Positions 11,848 through 23,353 of a stretch of 64,000 nucleotides of DNA are shown in pieces; position 1 is the stretch's first letter; each line of letters opens with the position of its first letter. The DNA comes from Macrostomum hystrix (lineage: Eukaryota > Platyhelminthes > Macrostomidae), in assembly GCA_950097015.1 (NCBI GenBank), contig CATNEN010000008.1:3410001-3474000 (forward strand), in the 5' to 3' direction. The translations under genes and the position numbers were made by a program. The notes beneath the pieces were generated by a model, which was not told where the DNA came from, did no database searches, and worked only from the letters and a program-made list of their open reading frames with translations.

Positions 11848-13806
11848 AGGTAAGCTTTGAAGCACGGGGACAGGGTAAGCTTTGAAGCACGGGGACAGGG
11901 TAAGCTTTGAAGGATGGGGACAGGGTAAGCTTTGAAGGATGGGGACAGGATAGCTTTGAAGCACGGGGACAGGGTAAGCTTTGAAGCATGGGGACAGGGT
12001 AAGCTTTGAAGGATGGGGACAGGATAGCTTTGAAGCACGGGGACAGGGTAAGCTTTGAAGCATGGGGACAGGGTAAGCTTTGAAGGATGGGGACAGGATA
12101 GCTTTGAAGCACGGGGACAGGGTAAGCTTTGAAGCATGGGGACAGGGTAAGCTTTGAAGGATGGGGACAGGGTAAGCTTTGAAGCATGGGGACAGGGTAA
12201 GCTTTGAAGCATGGGGACAGGGTAAGCTTTGAAGGGTGGGGACAGGGTAAGCTTTGAAGCACGGGGACAGGGTAAGCTTTGAAGGATGGGGACAGGGTAA
12301 GCTTTGAAGGATGGGGACAGGGTAAGCTTTGAAGGATGGGGACAGGGTAAGCTTTGAAGCATGGGGACAGGGTAAGCTTTGAAGCATGGGGACAGGGTAA
12401 GCTTTGAAGGGTGGGGACAGGGTAAGCTTTGAAGCACGGGGACAGGGTAAGCTTTGAAGCATGGGGACAGGGTAAGCTTTGAAGGGTGGGGACAGGGTAA
12501 GTTTTGAAGCACGGGGACAGGGTAAGCTTTGAAGCATGGGGACAGGGTAAGCTTTGAAGGGTGGGGACAGGGTAAGCTTTGAAGGATGGGGACAGGATAG
12601 CTTTGAAGGATGGGGACATCATAAGCTTTGAAGGATGGGGACATCATAAGCTTTGAAGGATGGGGACAGGATAGCTTTGAAGGATGGGGACATCATAAGC
12701 TTTGAAGGATGGGGACATCATAAGCTTTGAAGGATGGGGACAGGATAGCTTTGAAGGATGGGGACATCATAAGCTTTGAAGGATGGGGACATCATACGCT
12801 TTGAAGGATGGGGACAGGATAGCTTTGAAGGATGGGGACATCATAAGCTTTGAAGGATGGGGACATCATACGCTTTGAAGGATGGGGACAGGATAGCTTT
12901 GAAGGATGGGGACATCATAAGCTTTGAAGGATGGGGACATCATAAGCTTTGAAGGATGGGGACAGGATAGCTTTGAAGGATGGGGACATCATAAGCTTTG
13001 AAGGATGGGGACATCATAAGCTTTGAAGGATGGGGACATCATAAGCTTTGAAGGATGGGGACAGGATAGCTTTGAAGGATGGGGACATCATAAGCTTTGA
13101 AGGATGGGGACATCATAAGCTTTGAAGGATGGGGACATCATAAGCTTTGAAGGATGGGGACATCATAAGCTTTGAAGGATGGGGACATCATAAGCTTTGA
13201 AGGATGGGGACAGGATAAGCTTTGAAGGATGGGGACATCATTAGCTTTGAAGGATGGGGACATCGTAAGCTTTGAAGGATGGGGACAGGATAGCTTTGAA
13301 GGATGGGGACATCATAAGCTTTGAAGGATGGGGACATCATAAGCTTTGAAGGATGGGGACATCATAAGCTTTGAAGGATGGGGACATCATAAGCTTTGAA
13401 GGATGGGGACATCATAAGCTTTGAAGGATGGGGACATCATAAGCTTTGAAGGATGGGGACAGGATAAGCTTTGAAGGATGGGGACAGGATAGCTTTGAAG
13501 GATGGGGACAGGATAAGCTTTGAAGGATGGGGACAGGATAGCTTTGAAGGATGGGGACAGGATAGCTTTGAAGGATGGGGACAGGATAGCTTTGAAGGAT
13601 GGGGACATCATAAGCTTTGAAGGATGGGGACAGGATAGCTTTGAAGGATGGGGACATCATAAGCTTTGAAGGATGGGGACATCATAAGCTTTGAAGGATG
13701 GGGACATCATAAGCTTTGAAGGATGGGGACAGGATAGCTTTGAAGGATGGGGACATCATAAGCTTTGAAGGATGGGGACAGGATAGCTTTGAAGGATGGG
13801 GACAGG
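11848..13806. repeat. 24/25-bp HindIII-type minisatellite, about 80 copies
   Basis: The core is AAGCTTTGAAGGATGGGGAC. Left of about 12590 most units end in AGGGT and include GCACGGGG and GCATGGGG variants. Right of it units end in ACATCAT or ACAGGAT. The 24-bp form lacks one A (AGCTTT). There are thus two homogenised sub-arrays with a sharp boundary. Stop-free frames across it are not genes. Confidence 0.97.
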
Positions 13807-14449
13807 GGTAAAGGTAATCTGTGAAGAATTGGGGCATGGGGTATGCCATGAAAACCATGTGAAGGTTTGTCAAATGTACTAAAATATTGTACTTTTAACC
13901 CATAAACTCTCTGGACTGTTTGGCTTTTTGTATTTTGCTGCTTAATTTGGGAGTATTCTCTTTTAGACCAGGATGAAGACTTGTCAGAATGCTGAAAACC
14001 AATTGATTTTCTGCAGGCACAGGCTAGTTTTTTGGACGAATCTGCATCTGAAAAGGGCTGATTTAACATTTTCTTAATTCGTCATAAAATCGACTTTATG
14101 TGTACGAAAAGTGTTGATTCCTAACTAATTCTAGAATGCTTTGCTTGACTTAATCTAGTATCTACAGATGACATACTGGAAATCTGTGAATACTAGACAG
14201 CCGTAACGAGGGGTGGTTCAGAAAAGAATTCTCGTTCGTATTTAGGACCTATATTGTTAAAGCCAGCAGTTGAGAAATTCGTCTTACTAAAACCGCTTAT
14301 AGTCTAAATTAATCCTTGAATATGGATAGCAATTATAATGACTTTTATAATTCAGGTGCTACTCAAATTTACAGCTATAAATATCTATAGTCATGCTTTC
14401 GTTGGTCCCCCCCGCCTGTCGGTGGGCGTTACTTTAAGTCAGACTCTAG

Positions 14450-14457
14450 TATAAAAG
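14450..14457 (+). promoter_or_regulatory. TATA box, candidate core promoter of MTA
   Basis: TATAAAAG is preceded within 45 bp by a GC-rich GGTGGGCG block. Initiation would be expected near 14480, leaving a 5' UTR of about 200 bases before the ATG at 14680. This is positional inference. Confidence 0.5.
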
Positions 14458-14514
14458 AGCCTCATTACAAGAGCGACAGAATTGAAAACTATTGCTATAT
14501 CCGAGGAATAGCCC

Positions 14515-14526
14515 GGTCACGTGACC
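14515..14526. promoter_or_regulatory. GGTCACGTGACC palindromic E-box
   Basis: A perfect 12-bp palindrome with the GTCACGTGAC core recognised by USF and MiT/TFE bHLH-zip factors. It lies 58 bp downstream of the TATA box, in the predicted 5' UTR of the MTA gene. Confidence 0.45.
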
Positions 14527-14679
14527 TCGAGGAAGACTGGTCAAAGGAGTCTGAATTTTAAACGGAAGGTGAAATATGCATTCCTGATCAGCAACTGGAT
14601 CATCAAATATAAATTTTGCATTACATTACAGTTACATTTTGTATGAAATAACTGTTTGAAAAGATCAGAACTCATCAAA

Positions 14680-17600
14680 ATGGCTGCTAACATGTACCGC
14701 GTTGGAGGTAAGAGCCTCATTTCTTGATGTTTGTTTGCAGAACTAAAGTATATAATTAATTGTTCTGTACCATATTAAAACTGATCTATCATGTTATCAA
14801 AAAGTTTTTTTATCATTTGTGCTTATTAGGGCTATTAAATAATGAAGTATGTTACTGCTTTACTAAACAATTGCATACAAAAATACTATATTTCCTTTTT
14901 TGCGATGGGCGCGCGTAGGGAGCCTCAAAGCCTAACCCGAACCATTCTAGCCTATGCTTTTGCGCGCAAACCTCAATGCTGAGGCTGAGGGGATACACTG
15001 GCCCAATGTCAATGAAGGCACTTGCTTTATACTTTATGTTCGAATTTACACCAAGCCTAATCACAATTATTTCTGTTTATTGCTTAAAGAACACCATCGA
15101 CTTAGAGCTATTTAAAGTCAAGACTGAACAATAAGGATTTAACATGAATTCGCTATAAAGCCAAGCTAATAGTAGTAATACCAATAGCTTGTCTAGCTAT
15201 CATAGCTCCATAAGCCAGGCCTAGCTATTATAGCAGCTAGCTAGCTGGTCATAGCCTAGCTTAATTGCTAATTGTTGGAAAGCCAATCAGATTTAGACTA
15301 GTTTTTATAAATTACAAAGTACATATTGACCTGCTACTGATAGCCAGCCTAGACTAAGCCTGCCCTGCTAAACCAAGATTAGCCTATTTTAGGTTAGCTA
15401 GTATGTAGCTACATATATCTATTTAGTTGGTATATTGAATAGCTATAGCTAAAATATTTTAGCCAACTATACTAGGATTTTTAGTCTAGTTAAGCCAAGC
15501 TTAAAATTACAAACTCCCAAATTCTAAAATCTGTCATTTTAACAACCAGAACCTAACCCAGAGTCCCAGAGCACTTTATGAGATATATGTGAACCTTTGT
15601 TTACTCCATAGATTGTTTATCTAATAAGAGGTTAGTTGTAATTTTCTACTATTATTAACAAGCTATTGTTGGGATATAAAATTTGATAATAGCTAAGCCA
15701 AGCTTTACAGAAAATTAAATAGCTATAGGTGTCTTTAAAAGATTGTCTATTGCTTAAACTAGCTAGCCCTGAAAACTTTTTTATGTTAACATTTGTAGAA
15801 AAATTGGCCTAATATCATATTTAGGCAATAAGTAGCATATGCTAGGCCTAAATATTATATATTGAGACAAGCCTAACAAGTAGCAACTATCTCAAGTTGA
15901 AGTTCTAAGCTCTTCTAGAGATTCTAGAGATTATCCAAAATAGAGCTGCTTTATAAGCAACAAACAAATTTTTGCTAGGCTAGCTAGAAAGTGTCTATAT
16001 GTAAGCATATCTCATTATTCGCCATATGATGAGATTGCTTTTTACTTTGCTTGTAATGCAAAAAATAAATAGGGGGCCTATTAATAAAAATTAGTGATTG
16101 CACCTGCCCAATTAGGCTATAATGCTATGTAGCTATTGCATGGTGCATATAAGGTAAATTGTACATAGTGGATAGCTATTGCTATTCAGTCTATGGACTA
16201 CAAGGGCTGCCATACTACCCTCAATTATCCCAGCTAATGCTGCTACCCATTTAACAGCTTGAACTAAAGACATGTATAACTAAGTGCCTTTCTAATGGAC
16301 ACAATTTGTTCCAGTTGGAGATTCATGAATGCAGAGCTAGAACTGTCAGCTCACATTTTCTAGACATTTTAGTCTGGTCACATTGTTTAGGAATGTGTTT
16401 TTTAATTGAGCCCCACCCATTATCCCCTCATCAATTTGTCACTATTTCCTTCCAGATTATGTGTACTTCGAGACCTCGGCCTCGGCGCCTTATCAGATTC
16501 GGCGCATCGAAGAGCTCACAAAGACACCAACGGGCAATGTTGAGGCGAAGGTTATGTGCTTCTTTAGGCGGCGAGATATGTCCAATACACTCATTAACCA
16601 GGTGGACAAGCATCAGAGTGAGTTTGTGAAAAAATTCTGTCAATTTTATGCCTCATAGACGGGTGTAGCTTATTGTGTGATATTTGACCATTCTGTAGCG
16701 AGAGAGCCATGTCCAAGCAGCTGCAGTCGAGAGCCTCATTTTCATTTTTGTCTTCCTGTAAGATTGTCGGATTAAAAAACCATACCCTCTACACGCCCAA
16801 CGCGTCATGAACTGCGTTCTCGATTATTATCGTAGAGAGCCTCACTCTCGGTAATTTAGTTTTGGGACGGCGCAAAGTTAGACCAGTTCTCGCTCGCACT
16901 CGACAATTTCTAGTTTCTTACTATTCGGAGCCTCTCTCTACTCAAGTTATTGTTTACTTTAAGGCCTCGGTAAGAAAATTACCTCTGTTGAGTACACGGC
17001 TATGGATACAGCGAAAGCAGAGGAGTAAGATAATAAAATTAAAAAATGAACATCGGAGTTTTTTTGCTAGCCGTCTGTTGGAACCATTAACACCTTGTTA
17101 TTTGTCTATGTTAGAGCCTCATGAGGTACCCAAACTTACATATAAAATCATTGGATCTAATAAAGGCTTGATTGAACTACAAATACGCTCGTAACGAATA
17201 TTCAGGCCTCGACGATGAGCCGGCAATCGACGGCGTTGACACTGGCAAATCCGAGGACAGCTCGGGTAACAGCGGCCTCACAGAAGTACAGCGTCACCAG
17301 TTGCGCCATCGAGAGCTGTTCCTATCGCGCCAGGTTGAAACTCTGCCGGCCACTACCATTCGTGGCAAGTGTGCAGTTACCCTGCTGAATGAGACGGAGA
17401 CTCTGACCTCCTATCTGAATAGGGATGATGCTTTTTACTATACTCTGGTGTACGACGCCTCGCAAAAAATGATGCTTGCCGATCGGGGCGAAATACGCGT
17501 GGGCGGACGCTACCAGGCCGAAGTCCAAGCGTTGCTAGGCAGCGGCGAGTCTGACGGACGCAATCTTGACCAGCTGGAGGAGCTCGTGTGGCGCCCGGAT

Positions 17601-20600
17601 CACGGCCTGGCTGATGCCGATATTGAAAAGTACCTGCTGGTGGCCCGGTCTGTTGGTTGCTTGGCTCGAGCTGTAGACGCCTATAGCGCTGTGCGTCAGC
17701 CGGCACTGGCTTCCTCCGCCGCTGCCGCAAGCCGCGATGTTACGCAGGTTGGCGAAATATTACAAAAACCTAGGGGTATCTTGGGATTCGGGGCTATGGT
17801 TAGGTTCTGGTTGTAAAATTGACAGATTTTAAAATTGGGCAGTTTGTATTAAGCTTGGGAGAATTTGGGATCTTAGAGTCTTTGGACTAGAAGAATTGGG
17901 GTCCTCTGAATCTTTGGACTAGGAGAATAGGGGACCGGGGTCCTCTGAATCTTTGGACTAGGAAAATTGGGGTCCTTTGAATCTTTGGCTAGGAGAATTG
18001 GGGTCCTTTGAATCTGCACTAGAAGAATTGGGGGTCATTTTAATCTTCGGACTAGGACAATTGGGGTCCTTTGAATCTTTGGACTAGGGGAATTGGGGTC
18101 CTTTGAATATTTGGACTAGGAGAATTGGGGTCATTTAAATCTTTGGACTAGGAGAACTGGGGTCCTTTGAATCTTTGGCTAGGAGAATTGGGGTCATTTA
18201 AATCTTTGGACTAGGAGTCTAGGACAATTGGGATCCTTTGAATCTTTGGACTAGAATAATTGGGGTCCTCTGAATCTTTGGACTAGGAGAACTGGGGTCC
18301 TTTGAATCTTTGGCTAGGAGAATTGTGGTCCTTTGAATCTTTGGACTAGGAGAATTGGGGTCCTTTGAGTCTTTGGACTAGAATAATTGGGGTCCTCTGA
18401 ATCTTTGGACTAGGAGAATTGGGGTCCTTTGAATCTTTGGCTAGGAGAATTGTGGTCCTTTGAATCTTTGGACTAGGAGAATTGGGGTCCTTTGAATCTT
18501 TGGACTAGAATAATTGGGGTCCTCTGAATCTTTGGACTAGGAGAATTGGGGTCCTTTGAAACTTTGGACTAGGAGAACTGGGGTCCTTTGAATCTTTGGA
18601 CTGGGAGAATTGTGGTCCTTTGAATCTTTGGACTGGGAGAACTGGGGTCCTTTGAATCTTTGGACTGGGAGAATTGTGGTCCTTTAAATCTTTGGTCTAG
18701 GAGAACTGGGGTCCTTTGAATCTTTGGCTAGGAGAATTGGGGTCATTTGAATCTTTGGGATCTTTGGGACAATTAGGGATCTAATGAGTAGGTGAACCGA
18801 GATTTATGTAATACTGTTTGTTTGTAAAGGTTAGTTTGATGTTGGCTTGTTTATCGTGGGAACGTTTTTCTCGAATTATGTGGATGCTGGACTTTATCGG
18901 AATCTGAAGAGTTTTGGGAAGGAAGACTTTATCGCATTGAAGTGGTTTGCCATTGACTAGGAATTTTGTAATTCTTGAATAAATCAATAATTGTTCTTTG
19001 CCATCCCCTCAGGCGCACGCCTACAAGCTGCTTCACGCGTCCAAGTACGACCTCGGTCGCGCCTTCTGTCAGCTGGTGACGGATTCCGGACCCGTTCTGT
19101 GCCGCGATGAGCTGGAGGACTGGTCAGCCGGCGAGAGCGCCCTGTTCGAGGAGGCCATGGACAAATACGGCAAGGATTTCAACGACATGCGGCGCGATCA
19201 CCTGCCATGGAAGTCTATGCGATCCATTGTTGAGTATTTCTACATGTGGAAGACCACGGACAGATATGTCCAGAAGAAGCGGCTCAAGGCTTCTGAGGCG
19301 GAGCGGAAGCTCAAGCAGGTTTGTGTTGATCCTATGAAAATAAGAAACAGTCTTGCACAGGGAATCTTTAACGATCTCTATGGGATCAATTTGCCATGGC
19401 GTCCTGATCCCGCACTCCCATGCCGGCCACACCCGCAGGTGTACATCCCCAACTACACCAAGCCCAATCCGGCTGTGCTGTACAATCGGTCCGATGCCAG
19501 CCGCGGCTGCGAGAGCTGCGCAACGAGCGTCTCCGCTACCGGACAGTGGTTCTCCTGGGGCCCGCCGCACCTGGCCTGTCGCCTCTGCTCAGCCTGCTGG
19601 ACCTATTGGAAGCGCTACGGCGGACTGAAGAGCCCCACCCGATTGGAGAAGTCGGCTAGCCCTGCCCCTGCTCTTGGCGCCTCCGCTGCTTCCCCGGCTG
19701 CGGCCACTGCTGGTAGCTTCCAATGTCCGCTCTGCGACAAGGAATTCCGCCTACGTCCGCAGCTGGTGCGGCACGCTGCCGCCGCGCACAATCTGGATGA
19801 GGCCAGCCTCAGCAGTGCCATGCTGACTGCCACCGGCAAGGTGAAGGCCGTCAAGAGTCTCCTGCTGCGGGCCAACGCCACCACCCGGCTGGCCAGGCTG
19901 ATGTGCGCTGACATGCTCCGACTGCGCCATCTCGCCCGCCGGCCCTTCAACGCCAGCTTCGATGCCAAGCCGGCGCTGCTGGAGCTGCCAAAGCGCTGCC
20001 AGGCCGACGGTCGCAGCATTCAAAAGCTGCTGAACGTCGCCGCTGATTTACGCGGTCGTCGGCGCGGCCGACTGCCCTCCGGCCAGCTGGACGCCAGACT
20101 GCGCCTGGCCTGTGCCAGTCTGGACACAACTGCCCGGCCGAACATCCTGCTGGAGCCGCGCTCCAAGATTGCCCAGAATGGACCGGACAGGCGACGCAAC
20201 TTTGCCCCGGTTGAGGCAGCCAAGCTTGCCGAGTTCTTTCGCCAGTTGGACGAGCGCCGGCCTACGCCAGCCACATCGGCCCCTGCCACCGCCGTAGCAG
20301 TCCCGATAACCAACGGCTCATCGATTTCGTCGCGTAAGCGTCAACCGGATCAACTGACTGGCAGCTCGGCCTTGCATTCGGCTTCCTCCGGCGCCAAAAT
20401 CCAGCGCCTAGACAGCACGGCTGGGGACCTGGGCAACAACAATTCCAAGCAGAATCCCACTGGCAAGTCTGCCAATCAGGGACTGTCGGCTGACACTGAG
20501 ATCTACCTGTTTGACACCAAGCGGTTCAGAGCCCACCTGACTGCTGCCCAAATGCGCCGCGCCGGTCGGCGGCCTTTCAAACCGATGCCACCGCCTCCAT

Positions 20601-20701
20601 CTACTAAGAAACTCGTAGTCAACGAGGAGTCGACCGCCGCTTCGGCTCCGGTGATGCTTCATCACGCCAATGGCAATGGCGTCGCTCTGAAGTCTGCTTA
20701 A
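14680..20701 (+). CDS. MTA: MTA (metastasis-associated) subunit of the NuRD complex, five exons
   Basis: Exons 14680-14707, 16456-16617, 17206-17747, 19013-19318 and 19439-20701 join in frame to 766 residues. The opening [15 protein letters not shown] and the following IRRIEEL are the MTA signature. Domains in order: BAH (about 1-150), ELM2 (about 150-265, with [11 protein letters not shown]), SANT (about 278-330, with MWKTTDRY), and a GATA-type finger near 370-410 (CESC then [11 protein letters not shown]). MTA scaffolds NuRD by recruiting HDAC1/2 through ELM2-SANT. Near the C-terminus [11 protein letters not shown] (about 718-728) matches the RRAARRP-type RBBP4/7-binding motif. A C2H2 finger (CPLCDKEF plus two His) lies at about 441-465. 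The 120-bp intron 4 has no stop and keeps frame, so reading through it would add 40 residues; family alignment (KLKQ joined to VYIPNY) supports splicing. Confidence 0.93.
14708..16455 (+). other. MTA intron 1
   Basis: No exon is visible. From about 15100 to 16000 it is strikingly rich in TAGC, AGCT and AGCCTA words without forming a clean tandem array, possibly a decayed simple repeat. Confidence 0.6.
16618..17205 (+). other. MTA intron 2
   Basis: A 588-bp intron with no gene. GAGCCTC words occur five times near 16700-17120; three of them are GAGCCTCA. Confidence 0.7.
17855..18772. repeat. About 31-bp degenerate minisatellite in MTA intron 3
   Basis: Roughly 29 diverged copies carry ATCTTTGGACTAGGAGAATT followed by GGGGTCC. 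Units vary by small indels (GGCTAGG versus GGACTAGG), so this looks older than the cleaner arrays nearby. It starts about 105 bp after the donor at 17748. The rest of the intron, 18773-19012, is unique. Confidence 0.93.
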
Positions 20702-21783
20702 AAACATTACTGGATCACTTCTCACCTCTCCTCTCATAGTGCGGGAGGCTACTTACCATCGATTCATGCGTTTTAAAGCCTAAACTAACTTGTCTTATTC
20801 CCTCCGCCAATGGCGCTCCCGTCTCCAACCGATGCACTATTGTAATCTCCCTTGTTTGTTTTATCCTCACTCTCTTGCGTATGCAACAACCTGCAGCGAC
20901 TCGTACTACAAGCTAGAACTGTCACTGGATGTGGCTACTATGACTATTAGTAGACTTGCATTTCTTTCCTAATGAGCCTATGCCCCACCAACTGTTTCCT
21001 ATGTTATACTCTGCATACTATATTGAATGTAGTTGCTTGTCAATCTCAATTTCTTTCTTCGATCCTCAACTTAAATTCCTCCCTGTCATCTATCCGTGTG
21101 TCTCAGCCCCCTCTCTGTCATCTATCCGTGTGTCTCAGCCCCCCAATCTCACCCCCTCTCTGTCATCTATCCGTGTGTCTCAGCCCCCCAATCTCACCCC
21201 CTCTCTGTCATCTATCCGTGTGTCTCAGCTCCCAATCTCACCCCCTCCCTGTCATCTATCCGTGTGTCTCAGCCCCCTCTGTCATCTATCCGTGTGTCTC
21301 AGCCCCCAATCTCACCCCCTCTCTGTCATCTATCCGTGTGTCTCAGCCCCCAATCTCACCCCCTCTCTGTCATCTATCCGTGTGTCTCAGCTCCCCCAAT
21401 CTCACCCCCTCTCTGTCATCTATCCGTGTGTCTCAGCCCCCAATCCCATATTCTCCCCTCCGTATCCGTCTGTCTCAGAGCAGGTAGTTACTTGTGCAGT
21501 TTTTTATGCAAAATACTTACTAAGGAGCACAGCACTTGCTAGTTTTTTATTTCTCCTGTACGCATCTAGTAGCTTGTTGGCTATGCCAGATTTTATAAAC
21601 CAAAGCTGTTGCGAAATTCGCGCATTCTAATAATAATATATTACTATTAGTATGTACTATGTCTATTCCAATCTAAATTTAGTCGCTCAACTTGCTCATA
21701 CAAGCTAAGTTATGACGTAAAATAAGTTAGTCCTGTCAACTTTGTGCTCTCTGTTGTCTTTTGAATTCTCGCAAAAAAATAAA
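20702..21783 (+). other. 3' UTR of MTA, ending at AATAAA
   Basis: There is no coding signal after the TAA at 20699-20701. AATAAA at 21778-21783 is a good polyadenylation candidate, giving a UTR of about 1.1 kb that would include the CATCTATCC repeat. Confidence 0.5.
21082..21475. repeat. About 43-45-bp repeat in the MTA 3' UTR
   Basis: About nine units contain TGTCATCTATCCGTGTGTCT followed by CAGCCCCC and a variable AATCTCACCCC segment. Two units lack the variable segment. All are pyrimidine-rich on the gene strand. Confidence 0.93.
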
Positions 21784-21940
21784 CTGCGTTGGCTATACGC
21801 TGTCTGTGTGTTGTGCTATTGTTCATGCCACTACGATTTAACAAAATTCAAATCTGTTTCCAGCTTTCTACATTTCGCTTGACGTCATTCTACCATTCCA
21901 CCGCTTCCTTGTTTAATGGTAGAATGGTAGAATGGAATGG

Positions 21941-22757
21941 CCATTCCACCCTTCGCTGTCTGATTGGCCAGCCATTCCACCCCTTCCCTGTCTTGTAAGC
22001 CAGCCATTCCACCCCTTCCCTGTCTTGTAAGCCAGCCATTCCGCCCCTTCCCTGTCTTGTAAGCCAGCCATTCCGCCCCTTTCCTGTCTTGTAAGCCAGC
22101 CATTCCACCCCTTCCCTGTCTTGTAAGCCAGCCATTCCACCCCTTCCCTGTCTTGTAAGCCAGCCATTCCACCCCTTCCCTGTCTTGTAAGCCAGCCATT
22201 CCACCCCTTGCCTGTCTTGAAAGCCAGCCATTCCACCCCTTCCCTGTCTTGTAAGCCAGCCATTCCGCCCCTTCCCTGTCTTGTAAGCCAGCCATTCCGC
22301 CCCTTCCCTGTCTTGTAAGCCAGCCATTCCACCCCTTCCCTGTCTTGTAAGCCAGCCATTCCACCCCTTCCCTGTCTTGTAAGCCAGCCATTCCACCCCT
22401 TCCCTGTCTTGTAAGCCAGCCATTCCGCCCCTTCCCTGTCTTGTAAGCCAGCCATTCCGCCCCTTCCCTGTCTTGTAAGCCAGCCATTCCGCCCCTTCCC
22501 TGTCTTGTAAGCCAGCCATTCCACCCCTTCCCTGTCTTGTAAGCCAGCCATTCCACCCCTTCCCTGTCTTGTAAGCCAGCCATTCCACCCCTTCCCTGTC
22601 TTGTAAGCCAGCCATTCCACCCCTTCCCTGTCTTGTAAGCCAGCCATTCCACCCCTTCCCTGTCTTGTAAGCCAGCCATTCCGCCCCTTCCCTGTCTTGT
22701 AAGCCAGCCATTCCACCCCTTCCCTGTCTTGTAAGCCAGCCATTCCACCCCTTCCAT
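21941..22757. repeat. 32-bp minisatellite, about 25 copies
   Basis: The unit contains CCTTCCCTGTCTTGTAAGCC, with CCATTCCACC/CCATTCCGCC variants. Stop-free minus-strand frames of 276-354 codons arise because a 32-bp unit without stop codons cycles through all frames. A short inverted repeat (ATTCTACCATTCC and its complement) sits at the left edge, about 21889-21937. The array separates the convergent ends of MTA and helicase copy 1. Confidence 0.97.
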
Positions 22758-23353
22758 GTCATATGAATTGATTCCTGTATTACTTGGGTATTACTTGTAC
22801 CGAAGTCATAGATTTTGTACAAATATAATAGAACTAGTTTTTGTTTTAAGTTAAGAGAAAAAACATATTGTTTGTCTGAATACCTTTCTATGTTAGGCAT
22901 TACATTAGGTATAGAAAAACGTTTTCTTAAATGTCGTGTTGATGATCTTATCACTGCCAGCGTGATTGAGAAAACAAGTTGCTGCTTCTAAAGGCTACCT
23001 TTAGACAAGGAAGCAAACAAAAATTATATTTTTAGTATATTAAGATCTTAGACATTTAGTATAGTAGGATAACTCTAAATTAAAGAACACGTGTAAGAGA
23101 TTATAAAATGTGTAAAGGGGTAAACTGTCCGATAGCAACAGTTTAAATACCAGGTAAACTACGAGTGTAAAGCACATAATTGCGCTTGAGTTTGTAATTC
23201 CAACATCAATTTCAAAGTGTAGCTTAGGAACGTAATGTGCAATACAATGTTCAGCATTAAAAGTCTTAAAAGTAGCTAAAACTGTCTCAAAAAGCACACG
23301 ATTCTAGAAAACGATACATACGAAATACTCGTAAATCACTTTCGCGCAACCAA
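22758..23353 (-). other. 3' flank of helicase-PARP copy 1
   Basis: Unique AT-rich sequence with no supported exon, probably the 3' UTR of the minus-strand helicase gene. I did not find a clear AATAAA on the minus strand. Confidence 0.4.

Larger units (their letters stand above)
13807..14679 (+). other. Upstream region of the MTA gene
   Basis: Unique sequence between the minisatellite and the MTA start codon. It contains a C-rich/GGTGGGCG stretch near 14407-14428, the TATA box and the CACGTG palindrome listed separately. No other exon is visible. Confidence 0.5.

Noticed and set aside
11754-12647. Minus-strand frames of 244-297 codons
   Set aside because: Translations of the 24/25-bp HindIII minisatellite; three overlapping frames are open together.
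19319-19438. MTA reading through intron 4 (one continuous 567-codon frame)
   Set aside because: The 120-bp insert has good GT and AG borders, and removing it restores the KLKQ-VYIPNY junction typical of MTA proteins.
21885-22954. Minus-strand frames of 276-354 codons with a repeated EWLAYKTGKG-like motif
   Set aside because: A 32-bp unit without stop codons keeps all three frames open. There is no codon bias, splice context or conserved frame.
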